This document shows, piece after piece, positions 35,227 through 44,766 of a DNA stretch of 64,000 bases (position 1 is its first letter; the number at the start of each line of letters is the position of its first letter). The notes under the pieces are model-generated. The model was not told the origin of the DNA. It did no database searches and worked only from the letters and a program-made list of their open reading frames with translations. Source of the DNA: Helicobacter pylori (GTDB lineage Bacteria > Campylobacterota > Campylobacteria > Campylobacterales > Helicobacteraceae). The stretch covers positions 372,001-436,000 of the forward strand of contig NZ_CP051534.1 in NCBI RefSeq assembly GCF_016748675.1. The letters run 5' to 3'. Made by a program: the position numbers and the translations under genes.

Positions 35227-35271
35227 GCTAGTTTTAAAAATGAAAGGGTATCAACAATAGGGGTTTAAAAT

Positions 35272-36153
35272 TTGGTAGTGAGTGTTCCTGCAACGAGTGC
35301 GAATTTAGGCCCCGGTTTTGATTGCTTGGGTTTGAGTTTGAATTTACGCAATCGTTTTTTTATTGAGTCTAGCAGTTTTCATGCGGTGAAATTGGTTGGG
35401 GAGGGTGAAGGGATCCCTAAATTCTTAACCAACAATATTTTCACCAAAGTGTTTTATGAGATTTTAAAAAAGCATGGGAATGACGGCTCATTTAAATTTT
35501 TATTGCATAATAAAGTCCCTATTACAAGGGGCATGGGGTCTAGCTCAGCGATGATTGTGGGGGCGGTCGCTTCAGCGTTTGCGTTTTTAGGGTTTCCTTT
35601 TGATAGAGAAAACATTCTCAATACCGCTCTAATTTATGAAAACCACCCGGATAATATCACCCCAGCGGTGTTTGGGGGGTATAATGCAGCGTTTGTGGAA
35701 AAAAAGAAAGTGATAAGTTTGAAAACCAAAATCCCTTCTTTTTTAAAAGCGGTGATGGTGATCCCTAATAGGGCCATTTCTACCAAGCAATCGCGCCATC
35801 TCTTGCCCAAGCGTTACAGCGTGCAAGAAAGCGTGTTTAACCTTTCGCATGCGAGCTTGATGACCATGGCGATTGCACAAGGGAAGTGGGATTTGTTGCG
35901 TTATTGTTCTAAAGACAGGATGCACCAATATAAGCGCATGCAAACTTATCCCGTGTTGTTTGCGATCCAAAAGCTCGCTTTAGAAAATAACGCCTTAATG
36001 AGCACGCTTTCAGGGAGTGGTTCGTCGTTTTTTAACATGTGTTATGAAGAAGACGCTCCTAAATTAAAGCAGGTTTTGAGCAAGAAATTCCCTAAATTTA
36101 GGGTAGCGGTTTTAGATTTTGACAATGATGGAGTCCTTATTGAGAAAGACTGA
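35272..36153 (+). CDS. thrB: Homoserine kinase
   Basis: GHMP-family kinase phosphorylating homoserine for threonine synthesis. The 293 residues start from TTG (ATSANLGPGFDCLG, the N-terminal substrate motif) and include the P-loop-like ITRGMGSSSAMIVG (about 83-96) and C-terminal LSGSGSSFF. The TTG has GGGG about ten bases upstream and no nearby ATG. The end overlaps ylxR by about 29 bases. HP1050 by order. Confidence 0.95.
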   Translation: MVVSVPATSANLGPGFDCLGLSLNLRNRFFIESSSFHAVKLVGEGEGIPKFLTNNIFTKVFYEILKKHGNDGSFKFLLHNKVPITRGMGSSSAMIVGAVASAFAFLGFPFDRENILNTALIYENHPDNITPAVFGGYNAAFVEKKKVISLKTKIPSFLKAVMVIPNRAISTKQSRHLLPKRYSVQESVFNLSHASLMTMAIAQGKWDLLRYCSKDRMHQYKRMQTYPVLFAIQKLALENNALMSTLSGSGSSFFNMCYEEDAPKLKQVLSKKFPKFRVAVLDFDNDGVLIEKD

Positions 36154-36394
36154 AATTAAAATCCGCATGTGTGTGGCGTGCAGAATGCGCCAACCTCAAA
36201 AGGATTTGTTGCGTTTGAAAAGTTTTGAAAATCAAATCATGGAATTTGATGGCAAAGGCCGTAGTTTTTATGTGTGTGGAAATTGTTTGAAAAATGGAGA
36301 AAAAAAGTTGTTGAAAGCGGTTTCAAAAATAAAGAACGCCCCAAAAGATACCAAAAATATCATTACTTGGATTAAGGAGAGAAGCATAGCATGA
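36125..36394 (+). CDS. ylxR: YlxR-family RNA-binding-like protein
   Basis: About 89 residues of the DUF448/YlxR family, usually found just upstream of infB as here. The core begins RMCVACRMRQPQKDLLRL, with a second cysteine pair in VCGNCLK. Possible starts are ATG 36125, ATG 36128 and TTG 36119, all inside thrB, so the start is uncertain by three residues. It overlaps infB by four bases. YlxR has been proposed as a nucleoid- or RNA-binding regulator. Confidence 0.88.
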   Translation: MMESLLRKTEIKIRMCVACRMRQPQKDLLRLKSFENQIMEFDGKGRSFYVCGNCLKNGEKKLLKAVSKIKNAPKDTKNIITWIKERSIA

Positions 36395-39201
36395 GCGAGA
36401 TGGTTGATTTAAAAAAATTTTTAACCGAGCTTGGTAAGACCCAAAGAGAGCTTAAAAATGTGATCGAGCAAGCCAAAGACATTGGTTTAGAGCTTAAGAC
36501 AAATTCTAAAATGACCCCAGAGCAAGCAGGCAAGCTATACAAATACATTGTGGATGGCATTAAAGAACAAATACAAGCCAATCAACCCGCTAAGAATCTT
36601 GAACAAGACAATAAAGATGATTTGAATACAGCCGCAACGCCCAAACCCCTTAACAAAAAGGTTTCCAAAACGCCTAAAAAAGAAGAAAAAAGCCAGCCAA
36701 AGCCCAAAAAAACTAAAGAAAAGAAAAAAGAAGCTCCCACGCCCATTGCCAAAAAAAAGGGAGGGATAGAGATTGTCAATACTTTTGAAAACCAAACGCC
36801 CCCTGTAGAAAACACCCCTAAAATGGTTAGCCATTCTCAAATAGAAAAAGCCAAGCAAAAACTCCAAGAAATCCAAAAAAGCCGAGAAGCCCTAAACAAG
36901 CTCACCCAAATCAACACTAACAACGCTAAAAAAGAAATCAGCGAAGTTAAAAAGCAAGAGCAAGAGATCAAACGCCATGAGAATATCAAAAGATACACGG
37001 GCTTTAGGGTGATTAAACGCAACGATGAAACTGAAAATGAAACTGAAAACAGCGTAACAGAAAGCAAAAAACCCACTCAAAGTGCGGTGGCTATTTTTGA
37101 AGACATTAAAAAAGAATGGCAAGAAAAAGACAAGCAAGAGGCTAAAAAAACCAAAAAACCCAGTAAGCCCAAACCCACCCCCACAGCCAAAAACAACAAA
37201 TCCCATAAAATTGATTTTAGCGATGCGAGGGATTTTAAGGGCAATGATATTTATGATGATGAAACCGATGAAATCTTATTGTTTGATTTGCATGAACAAG
37301 ATAATTTCAATAAGGAAGAAGAAAAAGAAATCCGCCAAAATATCAACGACAGGGTGCGCGTCCAAAGAAAAAACCCTTGGATGAATGAAAGCGGGATCAA
37401 ACGACAATCCAAGAAAAAGCGCGCATTCCGTAACGATAACAGCCAAAAAGTGATCCAAAGCGCGATTGCAATCCCTGAAGAAGTGCGCGTCTATGAATTC
37501 GCGCAAAAAGCGAATTTGAATCTGGCTGATGTGATTAAAACCCTCTTTAATTTAGGGCTTATGGTAACTAAAAACGACTTTTTGGATAAGGATAGCATAG
37601 AAATTTTAGCCGAAGAGTTTCATTTAGAAATTTCTGTTCAAAACACTTTAGAAGAATTTGAAGTAGAAGAAGTGCTAGAAGGGGTGAAAAAAGAGCGCCC
37701 GCCTGTGGTGACTATCATGGGGCATGTGGATCATGGTAAAACTTCTCTACTGGATAAAATCCGTGATAAAAGAGTCGCTCACACTGAAGCTGGGGGGATC
37801 ACTCAGCACATTGGCGCTTACATGGTGGAAAAAAATGGCAAATGGGTGTCTTTCATTGACACCCCAGGGCATGAAGCCTTTAGTCAGATGCGTAATCGTG
37901 GGGCTCAAGTAACAGATATTGCAGTGATTGTGATAGCGGCTGATGATGGCGTGAAGCAGCAGACTATTGAAGCGTTAGAGCATGCAAAGGCCGCTAATGT
38001 GCCTGTGATTTTTGCGATGAATAAAATGGATAAGCCTAATGTGAATCCGGACAAACTCAAGGCCGAATGCGCTGAACTTGGTTATAACCCTGTGGATTGG
38101 GGCGGAGAGCATGAGTTTATCCCTGTTTCAGCTAAAACGGGCGATGGCATTGACAATCTATTAGAAACCATTCTTATCCAAGCGGATATTATGGAATTAA
38201 AAGCCATAGAAGAGGGTAGCGCTAGAGCGGTTGTTTTAGAAGGAAGCGTGGAAAAAGGGCGTGGGGCAGTGGCCACTGTGATTGTCCAAAGCGGGACTTT
38301 GAGCGTGGGGGATAGTTTTTTTGCCGAAACGGCGTTTGGTAAAGTAAGAACGATGACTGACGATCAAGGCAAGAGCATTCAAAATTTAAAACCCTCTATG
38401 GTGGCTCTCATCACAGGCTTGAGCGAAGTGCCGCCTGCGGGATCTGTTTTAATAGGGGTAGAAAACGATTCTATCGCGCGCTTGCAAGCTCAAAAGAGGG
38501 CGACTTATTTACGCCAAAAAGCGTTGAGTAAAAGCACTAAAGTATCTTTTGATGAGCTTTCAGAAATGGTCGCTAATAAGGAATTAAAAAATATTCCTGT
38601 AATCATTAAAGCGGATACGCAAGGAAGCTTAGAAGCCATTAAAAACAGCTTGTTAGAGCTTAATAACGAAGAAGTGGCGATTCAAGTGATCCACTCAGGG
38701 GTGGGGGGCATTACTGAGAATGATTTGAGCCTGGTTTCTAGCAGTGAGCATGCGGTGATTTTAGGCTTTAATATCCGCCCCACCGGTAATGTGAAGAATA
38801 AGGCTAAAGAATACAATGTGAGCATTAAAACTTACACGGTGATTTATGCCTTGATTGAAGAAATGCGATCGTTGTTATTAGGCTTGATGAGTCCTATCAT
38901 TGAAGAAGAGCATACCGGACAAGCGGAAGTGAGAGAAACCTTTAATATCCCTAAAGTTGGCATGATAGCTGGGTGTGTGGTGAGCGATGGGGTGATCGCT
39001 CGTGGCATTAAGGCGCGTTTGATTAGGGATGGCGTGGTGGTTCACACCGGCGAAATCCTTTCTTTGAAACGCTTTAAAGACGATGTGAAAGAAGTTTCTA
39101 AGGGTTATGAGTGCGGGATCATGCTAGAAAATTATAATGAGATTAAAGTGGGCGATGTGTTTGAAACCTATAAAGAAATCCATAAAAAAAGAACCCTCTA
39201 A
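36391..39201 (+). CDS. infB: Translation initiation factor IF-2
   Basis: GTPase that places initiator fMet-tRNA on the 30S subunit. The 936 residues divide into a long, lysine- and glutamate-rich, low-complexity N-terminal region (about 1-330), an IF2_N domain (VYEFAQKANLNLADVIKTL), and the G domain: G1 GHVDHGKTS (about 445-453), G3 DTPGHEAF, G4 NKMDK, G5 SAKTGDG. C-terminal beta-barrels follow. The gene is slightly longer than E. coli infB because of the charged N-terminus. It abuts rbfA with one base of overlap (TAATG). Confidence 0.98.
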   Translation: MSEMVDLKKFLTELGKTQRELKNVIEQAKDIGLELKTNSKMTPEQAGKLYKYIVDGIKEQIQANQPAKNLEQDNKDDLNTAATPKPLNKKVSKTPKKEEKSQPKPKKTKEKKKEAPTPIAKKKGGIEIVNTFENQTPPVENTPKMVSHSQIEKAKQKLQEIQKSREALNKLTQINTNNAKKEISEVKKQEQEIKRHENIKRYTGFRVIKRNDETENETENSVTESKKPTQSAVAIFEDIKKEWQEKDKQEAKKTKKPSKPKPTPTAKNNKSHKIDFSDARDFKGNDIYDDETDEILLFDLHEQDNFNKEEEKEIRQNINDRVRVQRKNPWMNESGIKRQSKKKRAFRNDNSQKVIQSAIAIPEEVRVYEFAQKANLNLADVIKTLFNLGLMVTKNDFLDKDSIEILAEEFHLEISVQNTLEEFEVEEVLEGVKKERPPVVTIMGHVDHGKTSLLDKIRDKRVAHTEAGGITQHIGAYMVEKNGKWVSFIDTPGHEAFSQMRNRGAQVTDIAVIVIAADDGVKQQTIEALEHAKAANVPVIFAMNKMDKPNVNPDKLKAECAELGYNPVDWGGEHEFIPVSAKTGDGIDNLLETILIQADIMELKAIEEGSARAVVLEGSVEKGRGAVATVIVQSGTLSVGDSFFAETAFGKVRTMTDDQGKSIQNLKPSMVALITGLSEVPPAGSVLIGVENDSIARLQAQKRATYLRQKALSKSTKVSFDELSEMVANKELKNIPVIIKADTQGSLEAIKNSLLELNNEEVAIQVIHSGVGGITENDLSLVSSSEHAVILGFNIRPTGNVKNKAKEYNVSIKTYTVIYALIEEMRSLLLGLMSPIIEEEHTGQAEVRETFNIPKVGMIAGCVVSDGVIARGIKARLIRDGVVVHTGEILSLKRFKDDVKEVSKGYECGIMLENYNEIKVGDVFETYKEIHKKRTL

Positions 39202-39536
39202 TGAATGCTCATAAAGAACGCTTGGAATCCAATCTTTTAGAATTACTGCAAGAGGCTTTAGCGAGTTTGAACGACAGCGAGTTGAATTCTTTAAGCGTTA
39301 CTAAAGTGGAATGCTCTAAAGGGAAGCACCACGCTTATGTGTTTGTGCTTTCATCAGATCATAAAATCCTTTCTAAATTGAAAAAAGCTGAGGGTTTGAT
39401 CAGGCAGTTTGTTTTGCAAACAAGCGGGTGGTTTAAATGCCCAAAACTCAGTTTTGTTTTAGATAATAGTTTAGAGAAGCAGCTCCGCCTAGACGCCATA
39501 TTCAATGAAATCGCTAAAGGGAAAGATAATGACTAA
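39201..39536 (+). CDS. rbfA: Ribosome-binding factor A
   Basis: A 111-residue KH-fold protein that binds the 30S subunit during 16S rRNA 5'-end maturation and cold adaptation. It shows the family's small alpha-beta pattern with [17 protein letters not shown] and the C-terminal LDAIFNEI. It overlaps infB by one base and rimP by eight, in the usual infB-rbfA-rimP order. Confidence 0.92.
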   Translation: MNAHKERLESNLLELLQEALASLNDSELNSLSVTKVECSKGKHHAYVFVLSSDHKILSKLKKAEGLIRQFVLQTSGWFKCPKLSFVLDNSLEKQLRLDAIFNEIAKGKDND

Positions 39537-39969
39537 AAAAATAGAAGAAAAAATAGAGGGCGTGATTGAAAGCTTGGGATACTTGCTTTATGATGTGAGT
39601 TTGGTTAAAGAAAACGAGCAGCATGTTTTAAGGGTGAGCCTTAAAAACCCTAATGGGGCGGTTAGCTTGGATGTTTGCCAACAAGTGAGCGAGATGATTT
39701 CGCCCTTATTAGATGTGTGCGATTTTATTCAAGACGCTTATATTTTGGAAGTGAGCTCTATGGGGTTAGAAAGAACGCTTAAAACCCCCAAACACTTCAA
39801 GCTTTCTTTAGGCGAAAAAGTGGAAGTCAAACTCATCAATAAAGAAAGCTTTCAAGCGGTCCTTAAAGACGCTAACGATTGGAGCGCGGATTTTGAATTA
39901 GAGGATCACGCTATCAAAAGCGTAGAGTATAAAGATTTAAAGAAAGTTAAAACGCTTTTTGAATGGTAA
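39529..39969 (+). CDS. rimP: Ribosome maturation factor RimP
   Basis: A 146-residue 30S assembly factor. The ATG at 39529 is chosen because AAAGGGAAAG lies just upstream; a frame-open ATG at 39505 would overlap rbfA by 32 bases. Family signs are [13 protein letters not shown], the [18 protein letters not shown] motif, and a C-terminal SH3-like barrel ([10 protein letters not shown]). Last gene of the translation run; hairpins follow. Confidence 0.93.
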   Translation: MTKKIEEKIEGVIESLGYLLYDVSLVKENEQHVLRVSLKNPNGAVSLDVCQQVSEMISPLLDVCDFIQDAYILEVSSMGLERTLKTPKHFKLSLGEKVEVKLINKESFQAVLKDANDWSADFELEDHAIKSVEYKDLKKVKTLFEW

Positions 39970-39978
39970 AATAACGCA

Positions 39979-40019
39979 AAGCGGTAGACATTCTTACGCT
40001 TTATGAGAAATTACCGCTT
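39979..40019 (+). terminator. Hairpin after rimP containing a recurrent intergenic motif
   Basis: Perfect 8-bp arms AAGCGGTA (39979-39986) and TACCGCTT (40012-40019) around a 25-base loop, ten bases after the rimP stop. The right arm belongs to a motif (reverse complement CAAGCGGTAATTTCT, 40006-40020) that recurs near 50251 and 63260. Confidence 0.5.
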
Positions 40020-40046
40020 GATTGAAATTGGACTCTCATTATTTGG

Positions 40047-40074
40047 CTAAAAAACGCCAAAAAGCATTTTTTAG
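40047..40074. terminator. Bidirectional terminator between rimP and acs
   Basis: Inverted repeat CTAAAAAA / TTTTTTAG with a small inner GC pair, three bases before the acs stop codon and downstream of rimP. The A- and T-runs let it serve both convergent transcripts. Confidence 0.55.
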
Positions 40075-40077
40075 ATT

Positions 40078-42066
40078 TCACTCTTCCATTTGAACGATAC
40101 TCATTATTTCTTTGACCACATTCACATCTTCTAGCGTGCTTAAATCTTGAGTGATGAGCTCTTTTTTGGCGATAGATTTCAAAAGCCTTCTCATGATTTT
40201 CCCGCTCCTGGTTTTAGGCAAACCCGGCACATACATGACATTGTCTAATTTAGCGATCTTTCCAATTTCAACGGATAAGATATGATTCATTTCTTTTAAC
40301 AATTCTAAACTCTCGCCAAGATTGCATTTAGCCCCATCGCACAGCACCACAAACGCAAACAAGCCCTCTCCTTTAATCGTATCAGGGATACCCACTACCG
40401 CGCATTCAACCACCATTTCATGTTTAGAAATAGCGCTCTCCACTTCAGCCGTGCCAATCCTATGCCCACTCACATTCACAATATCATCTGTGCGCCCAAT
40501 AATAGTGATGTATCCGTTTTCATCCACGATAGCGCCATCTCCAGAGAGGTAGACATATTCCCCATTCAACTTGATCTGAGAAAAATAGCTATCAATGTAT
40601 CGTTTTTCATCGCCCCAAATGTTTCTTACCATAGAAGGCCATGGCTTAGTGATGCATAAAAACCCTTGCTCTCCAGGCTTTGTTTTGGTGCCGTCTTCGT
40701 TTAAAACTTCTGCATGGATTCCAGGCAAAGGTAAAGTTGCACAGCTGGCCCTTATAGGCGTAGCTCCCGGTAAAGGGCTGATGATATGCCCGCCTGTTTC
40801 TGTTTGCCACCAAGTATCCACGATACTGCATTTTGAGTTACCGATTTTTTCATAAAACCATTTCCATGCCGTAGGGTTAATGGGCTCTCCCACCGTTCCT
40901 AAAACTTTGAGCGATTCTAAATTATACTTTAAAGGTTCGTTTTCGCCTTTAGCATGCAACATTCTTATAGCGGTGGGGGAAGTGTAGAATTTATCCACGC
41001 GGTATTCTTCTATCATCCTCCACCATCTCCCATAATCCGGATAAGACATCGTGCCTTCTAGTATCAAAGTCGTTGCCCCGCAAGCTAAAGGTCCATAAAC
41101 CACATAAGTGTGCCCTGTGATCCAACCAATATCAGCGGTGCACCAAAAATTATCGTTATCTCTAATATCAAAAACCCACTCCATCGTCATTTGTGCCCAC
41201 AGCAAATACCCCGCACTGCTGTGTTGAACGCCTTTAGGTTTCCCGGTTGATCCGCTTGTATAGAGCAAGAATAAAGGATCTTCAGAGTCCATCATTTCAG
41301 GTTCGCATTTATCGGATTGGTAATTGACCATTTCATTATAGACAAAATCGCGCCCTCTCACATAGTCAATCTCTTTGGCGTTTCGTATCACAATGAGCGC
41401 TTTTTCCACACTAGGGCAGGCGTTATTTTCTAGAGCCTTGTCAAGGGCTGGCTTGAGCATGTAAGGTTTGCCTTTTCTAAAAGTCCCGTCCGCTGTGATA
41501 ACTAATTTAGCTTGAGCGTCGTTGATCCTATCCCTCAAGGCTTCAGGGCTAAACCCGGCAAAAACGATGCTATGGATCGCTCCAATCCTAGCGCATGCGA
41601 GCATCATATAAACGCTTTCTACAATCATGGGCATATAGATAATGACTCTGTCGCCTTTTTTGACATTGAATTCGTTTTTTAAAAGGTTGGCTGTTTTATT
41701 GACTTCAGAATGGAGTTTTCTGTAAGTGATGACATTATAATCCCCCATTTCCCCTTCAAAAATGATCGCTACTTTATTTTTTTTGTCTTTTAAATGCCTG
41801 TCTATGCAATTGTAAGAAACATTGATTTTGCCGTTTTCAAACCATTTGAAAAAAGGGGCGTTATCGCTGTTTAAAACCTTATCAAAAGGTTTAAACCATG
41901 TGAGTTTTTGCTTGGCTAACTCGCCCCAAAAATGTTCGTAATCTTCATTGGCTTCATGCACTAAATCCTTATATTCGCACATGTTCTTAATCCTGGCTTG
42001 CTTGGCAAACGCTCTGTTAGGGTTAAAGATTTTTTTAGCGAATTCTAAATCTTCGTCTAATTGCAT
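40078..42066 (-). CDS. acs: Acetyl-CoA synthetase
   Basis: Activates acetate to acetyl-CoA through acetyl-AMP. The 662-residue length is typical. Adenylate-forming motifs: [17 protein letters not shown] (the P-loop), [12 protein letters not shown] (acetate pocket region), [36 protein letters not shown] (read in parts: hinge Asp, A8 region) and [13 protein letters not shown] with the catalytic lysine that is the usual acetylation site. It is monocistronic and convergent with rimP. HP1045 by order. Confidence 0.97.
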   Translation of the reverse strand: MQLDEDLEFAKKIFNPNRAFAKQARIKNMCEYKDLVHEANEDYEHFWGELAKQKLTWFKPFDKVLNSDNAPFFKWFENGKINVSYNCIDRHLKDKKNKVAIIFEGEMGDYNVITYRKLHSEVNKTANLLKNEFNVKKGDRVIIYMPMIVESVYMMLACARIGAIHSIVFAGFSPEALRDRINDAQAKLVITADGTFRKGKPYMLKPALDKALENNACPSVEKALIVIRNAKEIDYVRGRDFVYNEMVNYQSDKCEPEMMDSEDPLFLLYTSGSTGKPKGVQHSSAGYLLWAQMTMEWVFDIRDNDNFWCTADIGWITGHTYVVYGPLACGATTLILEGTMSYPDYGRWWRMIEEYRVDKFYTSPTAIRMLHAKGENEPLKYNLESLKVLGTVGEPINPTAWKWFYEKIGNSKCSIVDTWWQTETGGHIISPLPGATPIRASCATLPLPGIHAEVLNEDGTKTKPGEQGFLCITKPWPSMVRNIWGDEKRYIDSYFSQIKLNGEYVYLSGDGAIVDENGYITIIGRTDDIVNVSGHRIGTAEVESAISKHEMVVECAVVGIPDTIKGEGLFAFVVLCDGAKCNLGESLELLKEMNHILSVEIGKIAKLDNVMYVPGLPKTRSGKIMRRLLKSIAKKELITQDLSTLEDVNVVKEIMSIVQMEE

Positions 42067-42258
42067 CGCATCTCCTTTTTCATGGTTTTAAGCGCATTTT
42101 TTATTATTATATCCAAACTCACACTCTTTTAAAGGGAGGGATACTTTTCTCTTTCTGTGTGGATTGAGACTGATAAAAAAGGAAATAGCACGATGAAAGG
42201 GTGCATTAGCGTTAATATGATAGAATGACAGAACGCTTTATGATAATAAAAGGGTGGT

Positions 42259-43371
42259 ATGCTGATCTCCATAGCGTTTTTATTGGTTTTGTGTCTTTTG
42301 AATTATAGTTCTTTTAGGATGTTGAAATCGTTTTTAACCTTAAAAAAAATCTCTCAATACGCTTATTTGGGGTTTTTTATCCTTTTGAGCATGGGTGAGA
42401 CGGCTTTCGCTTTTTATAGAAATGCTATGCCTAGCCATTTGTTTGTTTTGACTTCGGCGTGTTCGTTTGTATCTTTTATTGTTTTTATCCTTTCTTTAAG
42501 TTTTTACGGGTTTTCCTACTCCATAGAAAAAATAGATTTTTTGCATTCAAGGCGTAAAAGTTTAAAAAACTTTTTAAAGTTAGGGTTTTATCTGGCGTTA
42601 TTAGGGTATTTTTGGCGTGGGTTTTATGAAGGGTTGGCCCGCCCTAAAATCAAAGAAACCCCTATTTATTTAGACAAGCTGGATAAAGAATTAAAGATTA
42701 TTTTACTCACAGACATGCATGTGGGGAGTTTGTTGCAAAAAGATTTTGTTGATTACATTGTAGAAGAAGTCAATCAAAAAGAAGTGGATATGGTGCTGAT
42801 TGGGGGGGATTTAGTGGATGAAAACATTGAAAAAGTCAAATCTTTTTTACTGCCTTTAAACAACCTTAAAAGCACGCATGGCACTTTTTATGTGCCAGGA
42901 AATCATGAGTATTATCATGGCATAGAACCGATTTTATCGTTTCTTAATACGCTTAATTTGACGATTTTAGGGAATGAGTGCGTGCATTTAGGGGGGATCA
43001 ATTTGTGCGGTGTGTATGATTATTTCGCAAGGAAGCGTCAAAATTTTGCCCCTGATATTGACAAAGCTTTAAAAAAGCGCAATGAGAGTAAGCCTACGAT
43101 CCTTTTGGCCCACCAGCCTAAACAAATTAGAAGCCTCAAAGAAAGCCACTCTGTAGATTTAGTGCTTTCAGGGCATACCCATGCAGGGCAAATCTTTCCT
43201 TTTAGCCTTTTAGTCAAGTTGGCGCAAACCTATTTATATGGTTTATACAAGCACAGCCCCACCACTCAAATTTATGTGAGCAGTGGGGCAGGGTATTGGG
43301 GTGTTCCCTTAAGGTTTTTAGCCCCTAGCGAGATCGCATACCTTAGGCTTTTACCTAAAAATCAAGCTTGA
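42259..43371 (+). CDS. Membrane-anchored metallophosphoesterase
   Basis: A 370-residue protein with four N-terminal membrane helices (up to about residue 122) and a cytoplasmic or membrane-facing calcineurin-like phosphoesterase domain. Metal motifs are in order: LTDMHVG (Asp, His), GGDLVDEN, PGNHEYYHG, LLAHQPK, and SGHTHAGQIFP. The layout resembles YkuE/LpxH-related phosphodiesterases of membrane lipids, but substrate is unknown. A TAGAAT -10-like box lies at about 42221. HP1044 by order; next to the divergent RepG sRNA. Confidence 0.86.
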   Translation: MLISIAFLLVLCLLNYSSFRMLKSFLTLKKISQYAYLGFFILLSMGETAFAFYRNAMPSHLFVLTSACSFVSFIVFILSLSFYGFSYSIEKIDFLHSRRKSLKNFLKLGFYLALLGYFWRGFYEGLARPKIKETPIYLDKLDKELKIILLTDMHVGSLLQKDFVDYIVEEVNQKEVDMVLIGGDLVDENIEKVKSFLLPLNNLKSTHGTFYVPGNHEYYHGIEPILSFLNTLNLTILGNECVHLGGINLCGVYDYFARKRQNFAPDIDKALKKRNESKPTILLAHQPKQIRSLKESHSVDLVLSGHTHAGQIFPFSLLVKLAQTYLYGLYKHSPTTQIYVSSGAGYWGVPLRFLAPSEIAYLRLLPKNQA

Positions 43372-43469
43372 ACTAAAAATTTTAAACATCTTTTTTAAAC
43401 ATCTTAAGAATAGCAAGTTATGGATTAAATCGTAATCAAGCGGTTAAAAATAAGGACTAAACAAGGATT

Positions 43470-43560
43470 AAAAAAACAACCGCCAAGACAAAGGGAAAGG
43501 AGGGGGAGGTGACCCTTTAACCTTAGCGGTGCCAACCAAACCATAAGGAATGGTTGGATT
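43470..43560 (-). ncRNA. repG: RepG small RNA (ends approximate)
   Basis: On the minus strand a structured RNA of about 87-90 bases: a 5' hairpin (CCAACCAT / ATGG-TTTGG type, 43534-43557), then a terminator whose outer arms are ACCGC and GCGGT, inner arms AAAGGG and CCCTTT, and whose loop is a C/U-rich run reading ACCTCCCCCTCCTTT (about 43496-43510), ending in seven T's. This matches what I remember of H. pylori RepG, encoded between HP1043 and HP1044, which pairs through that loop with a variable G-repeat in the tlpB chemoreceptor leader. A perfect TATAAT lies just upstream. The flanking gap 43372-43469 holds nothing else that I can see. Confidence 0.85.
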
Positions 43561-43563
43561 TGC

Positions 43564-43569
43564 ATTATA
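43564..43569 (-). promoter_or_regulatory. -10 box for RepG
   Basis: TATAAT on the minus strand (complement of ATTATA), followed by GCAAATCC, giving a transcription start at about 43558-43560. Confidence 0.75.
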
Positions 43570-43716
43570 CAATAAAATGGTGATTTTTAGCAAATGATTT
43601 TAAAAATTATCCATAAAAACGCTCAAAGGCATTTTTTACAACCAACAATCAAGGGCTTGATTTTGATCAAGCGATAACTTTTATTAATATTTTCTTAAAC
43701 TAATTTAAAATTATGA

Positions 43717-43722
43717 TATAAT
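43717..43722 (+). promoter_or_regulatory. -10 box for hsrA
   Basis: TATAAT 40 bases upstream of the hsrA ATG, within a very AT-rich stretch; predicted start near 43729. HsrA is reported to bind its own promoter, but I cannot define the operator. Confidence 0.6.
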
Positions 43723-43761
43723 CAGTGTTCGAATTACTCTTAAATGCAGGAGTCATACACC

Positions 43762-44433
43762 ATGCGCGTTCTACTGATTGAAAAAAATTCTGTTTTGGGT
43801 GGAGAAATTGAAAAGGGCTTAAATGTTAAAGGCTTTATGGCTGATGTAACAGAGAGTTTAGAGGATGGGGAATATCTCATGGATATTAGGAATTATGACT
43901 TGGTTATGGTTAGCGATAAAAACGCTTTAAGTTTTGTTTCTAGAATCAAGGAAAAGCATTCTTCTATTGTTGTTTTAGTTTCTTCGGATAACCCTACAAG
44001 CGAGGAAGAAGTCCATGCGTTTGAGCAAGGTGCGGACGATTACATCGCTAAACCTTATCGCAGCATTAAGGCTTTAGTCGCAAGGATTGAGGCTCGTTTG
44101 AGGTTTTGGGGTTCTAATGTGATTGAAATTGGGGATTTGACCATTAGCCCTGATGAAGAAAAGATTATTTACAAGGGGCGTGAAGTTGAGGTTAAAGGGA
44201 AGCCTTTTGAAGTGCTGACCCATCTTGCCAGACATAGGGATCAGATTGTCTCCAAAGAACAGCTTTTAGACGCTATTTGGGAAGAGCCTGAGATGGTTAC
44301 CCCTAATGTCATTGAAGTGGCTATTAATCAAATCCGCCAAAAAATGGATAAACCCTTGGGGATTTCCACGGTTGAAACCGTAAGGCGCAGAGGCTATCGT
44401 TTTTGCTACCCAAAACCGGCGTGTGAAGAATAA
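43762..44433 (+). CDS. hsrA: Orphan OmpR-type response regulator HsrA (HP1043)
   Basis: Essential regulator acting without a histidine kinase. The frame opens earlier, but the ATG at 43762 follows CAGGAG by nine bases and gives a 223-residue protein starting MRVLLIEKN. The receiver is atypical: the acidic pair is Glu7-Lys8, and the position aligned to phospho-Asp is Ser51 (in VMVSDKN, with Asp52 one residue late). The C-terminal winged helix shows FEVLTHLARH and the recognition helix region NVIEVAINQIRQKM. Literature describes it as phosphorylation-independent, controlling growth and redox genes. Confidence 0.94.
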   Translation: MRVLLIEKNSVLGGEIEKGLNVKGFMADVTESLEDGEYLMDIRNYDLVMVSDKNALSFVSRIKEKHSSIVVLVSSDNPTSEEEVHAFEQGADDYIAKPYRSIKALVARIEARLRFWGSNVIEIGDLTISPDEEKIIYKGREVEVKGKPFEVLTHLARHRDQIVSKEQLLDAIWEEPEMVTPNVIEVAINQIRQKMDKPLGISTVETVRRRGYRFCYPKPACEE

Positions 44434-44736
44434 ATTCCGTGGTTTGCTAAAAAATAGATCAGAATGAGGGTGTGAAGCGGGTAAAGTCAAATATTTTAAT
44501 AGCGATAGTAGAGACTCTCATATCATGTTGGTGTTTAGCTAGGAGCATGATCATTTTATCTGCGATTAGTGGGGTATTTTGGTTAAAAACACTAAAATAG
44601 ATTCGTATCAATTCATGGATCTAAATACCCATCAAAACACAAAAATACAAACTTTGGCTCCGTTTTCATTGGATATTGAAAAAGTCTTATTTTTGTGGGA
44701 TTTTTATGGGATACAAGAAAAATACACAAAGAAAAC

Positions 44737-44753
44737 GCTAGCTAAACCCTAGC
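44737..44753 (-). terminator. Hairpin after the tiny hydrophobic ORF
   Basis: Minus-strand arms GCTAG / CTAGC around a seven-base loop, followed by GTTTTCTTT. It lies 13 bases past the stop of the 18-residue ORF and would end a short transcript. Confidence 0.45.
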
Positions 44754-44766
44754 TTGCACTAAAATT

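Noticed and set aside
36535..37206. Overlapping minus-strand ORFs rich in Phe and Leu opposite infB
   Set aside because: These are the antisense of the lysine/glutamate-rich N-terminal region of IF-2; AAA/GAA codons read as TTT/TTC on the other strand.
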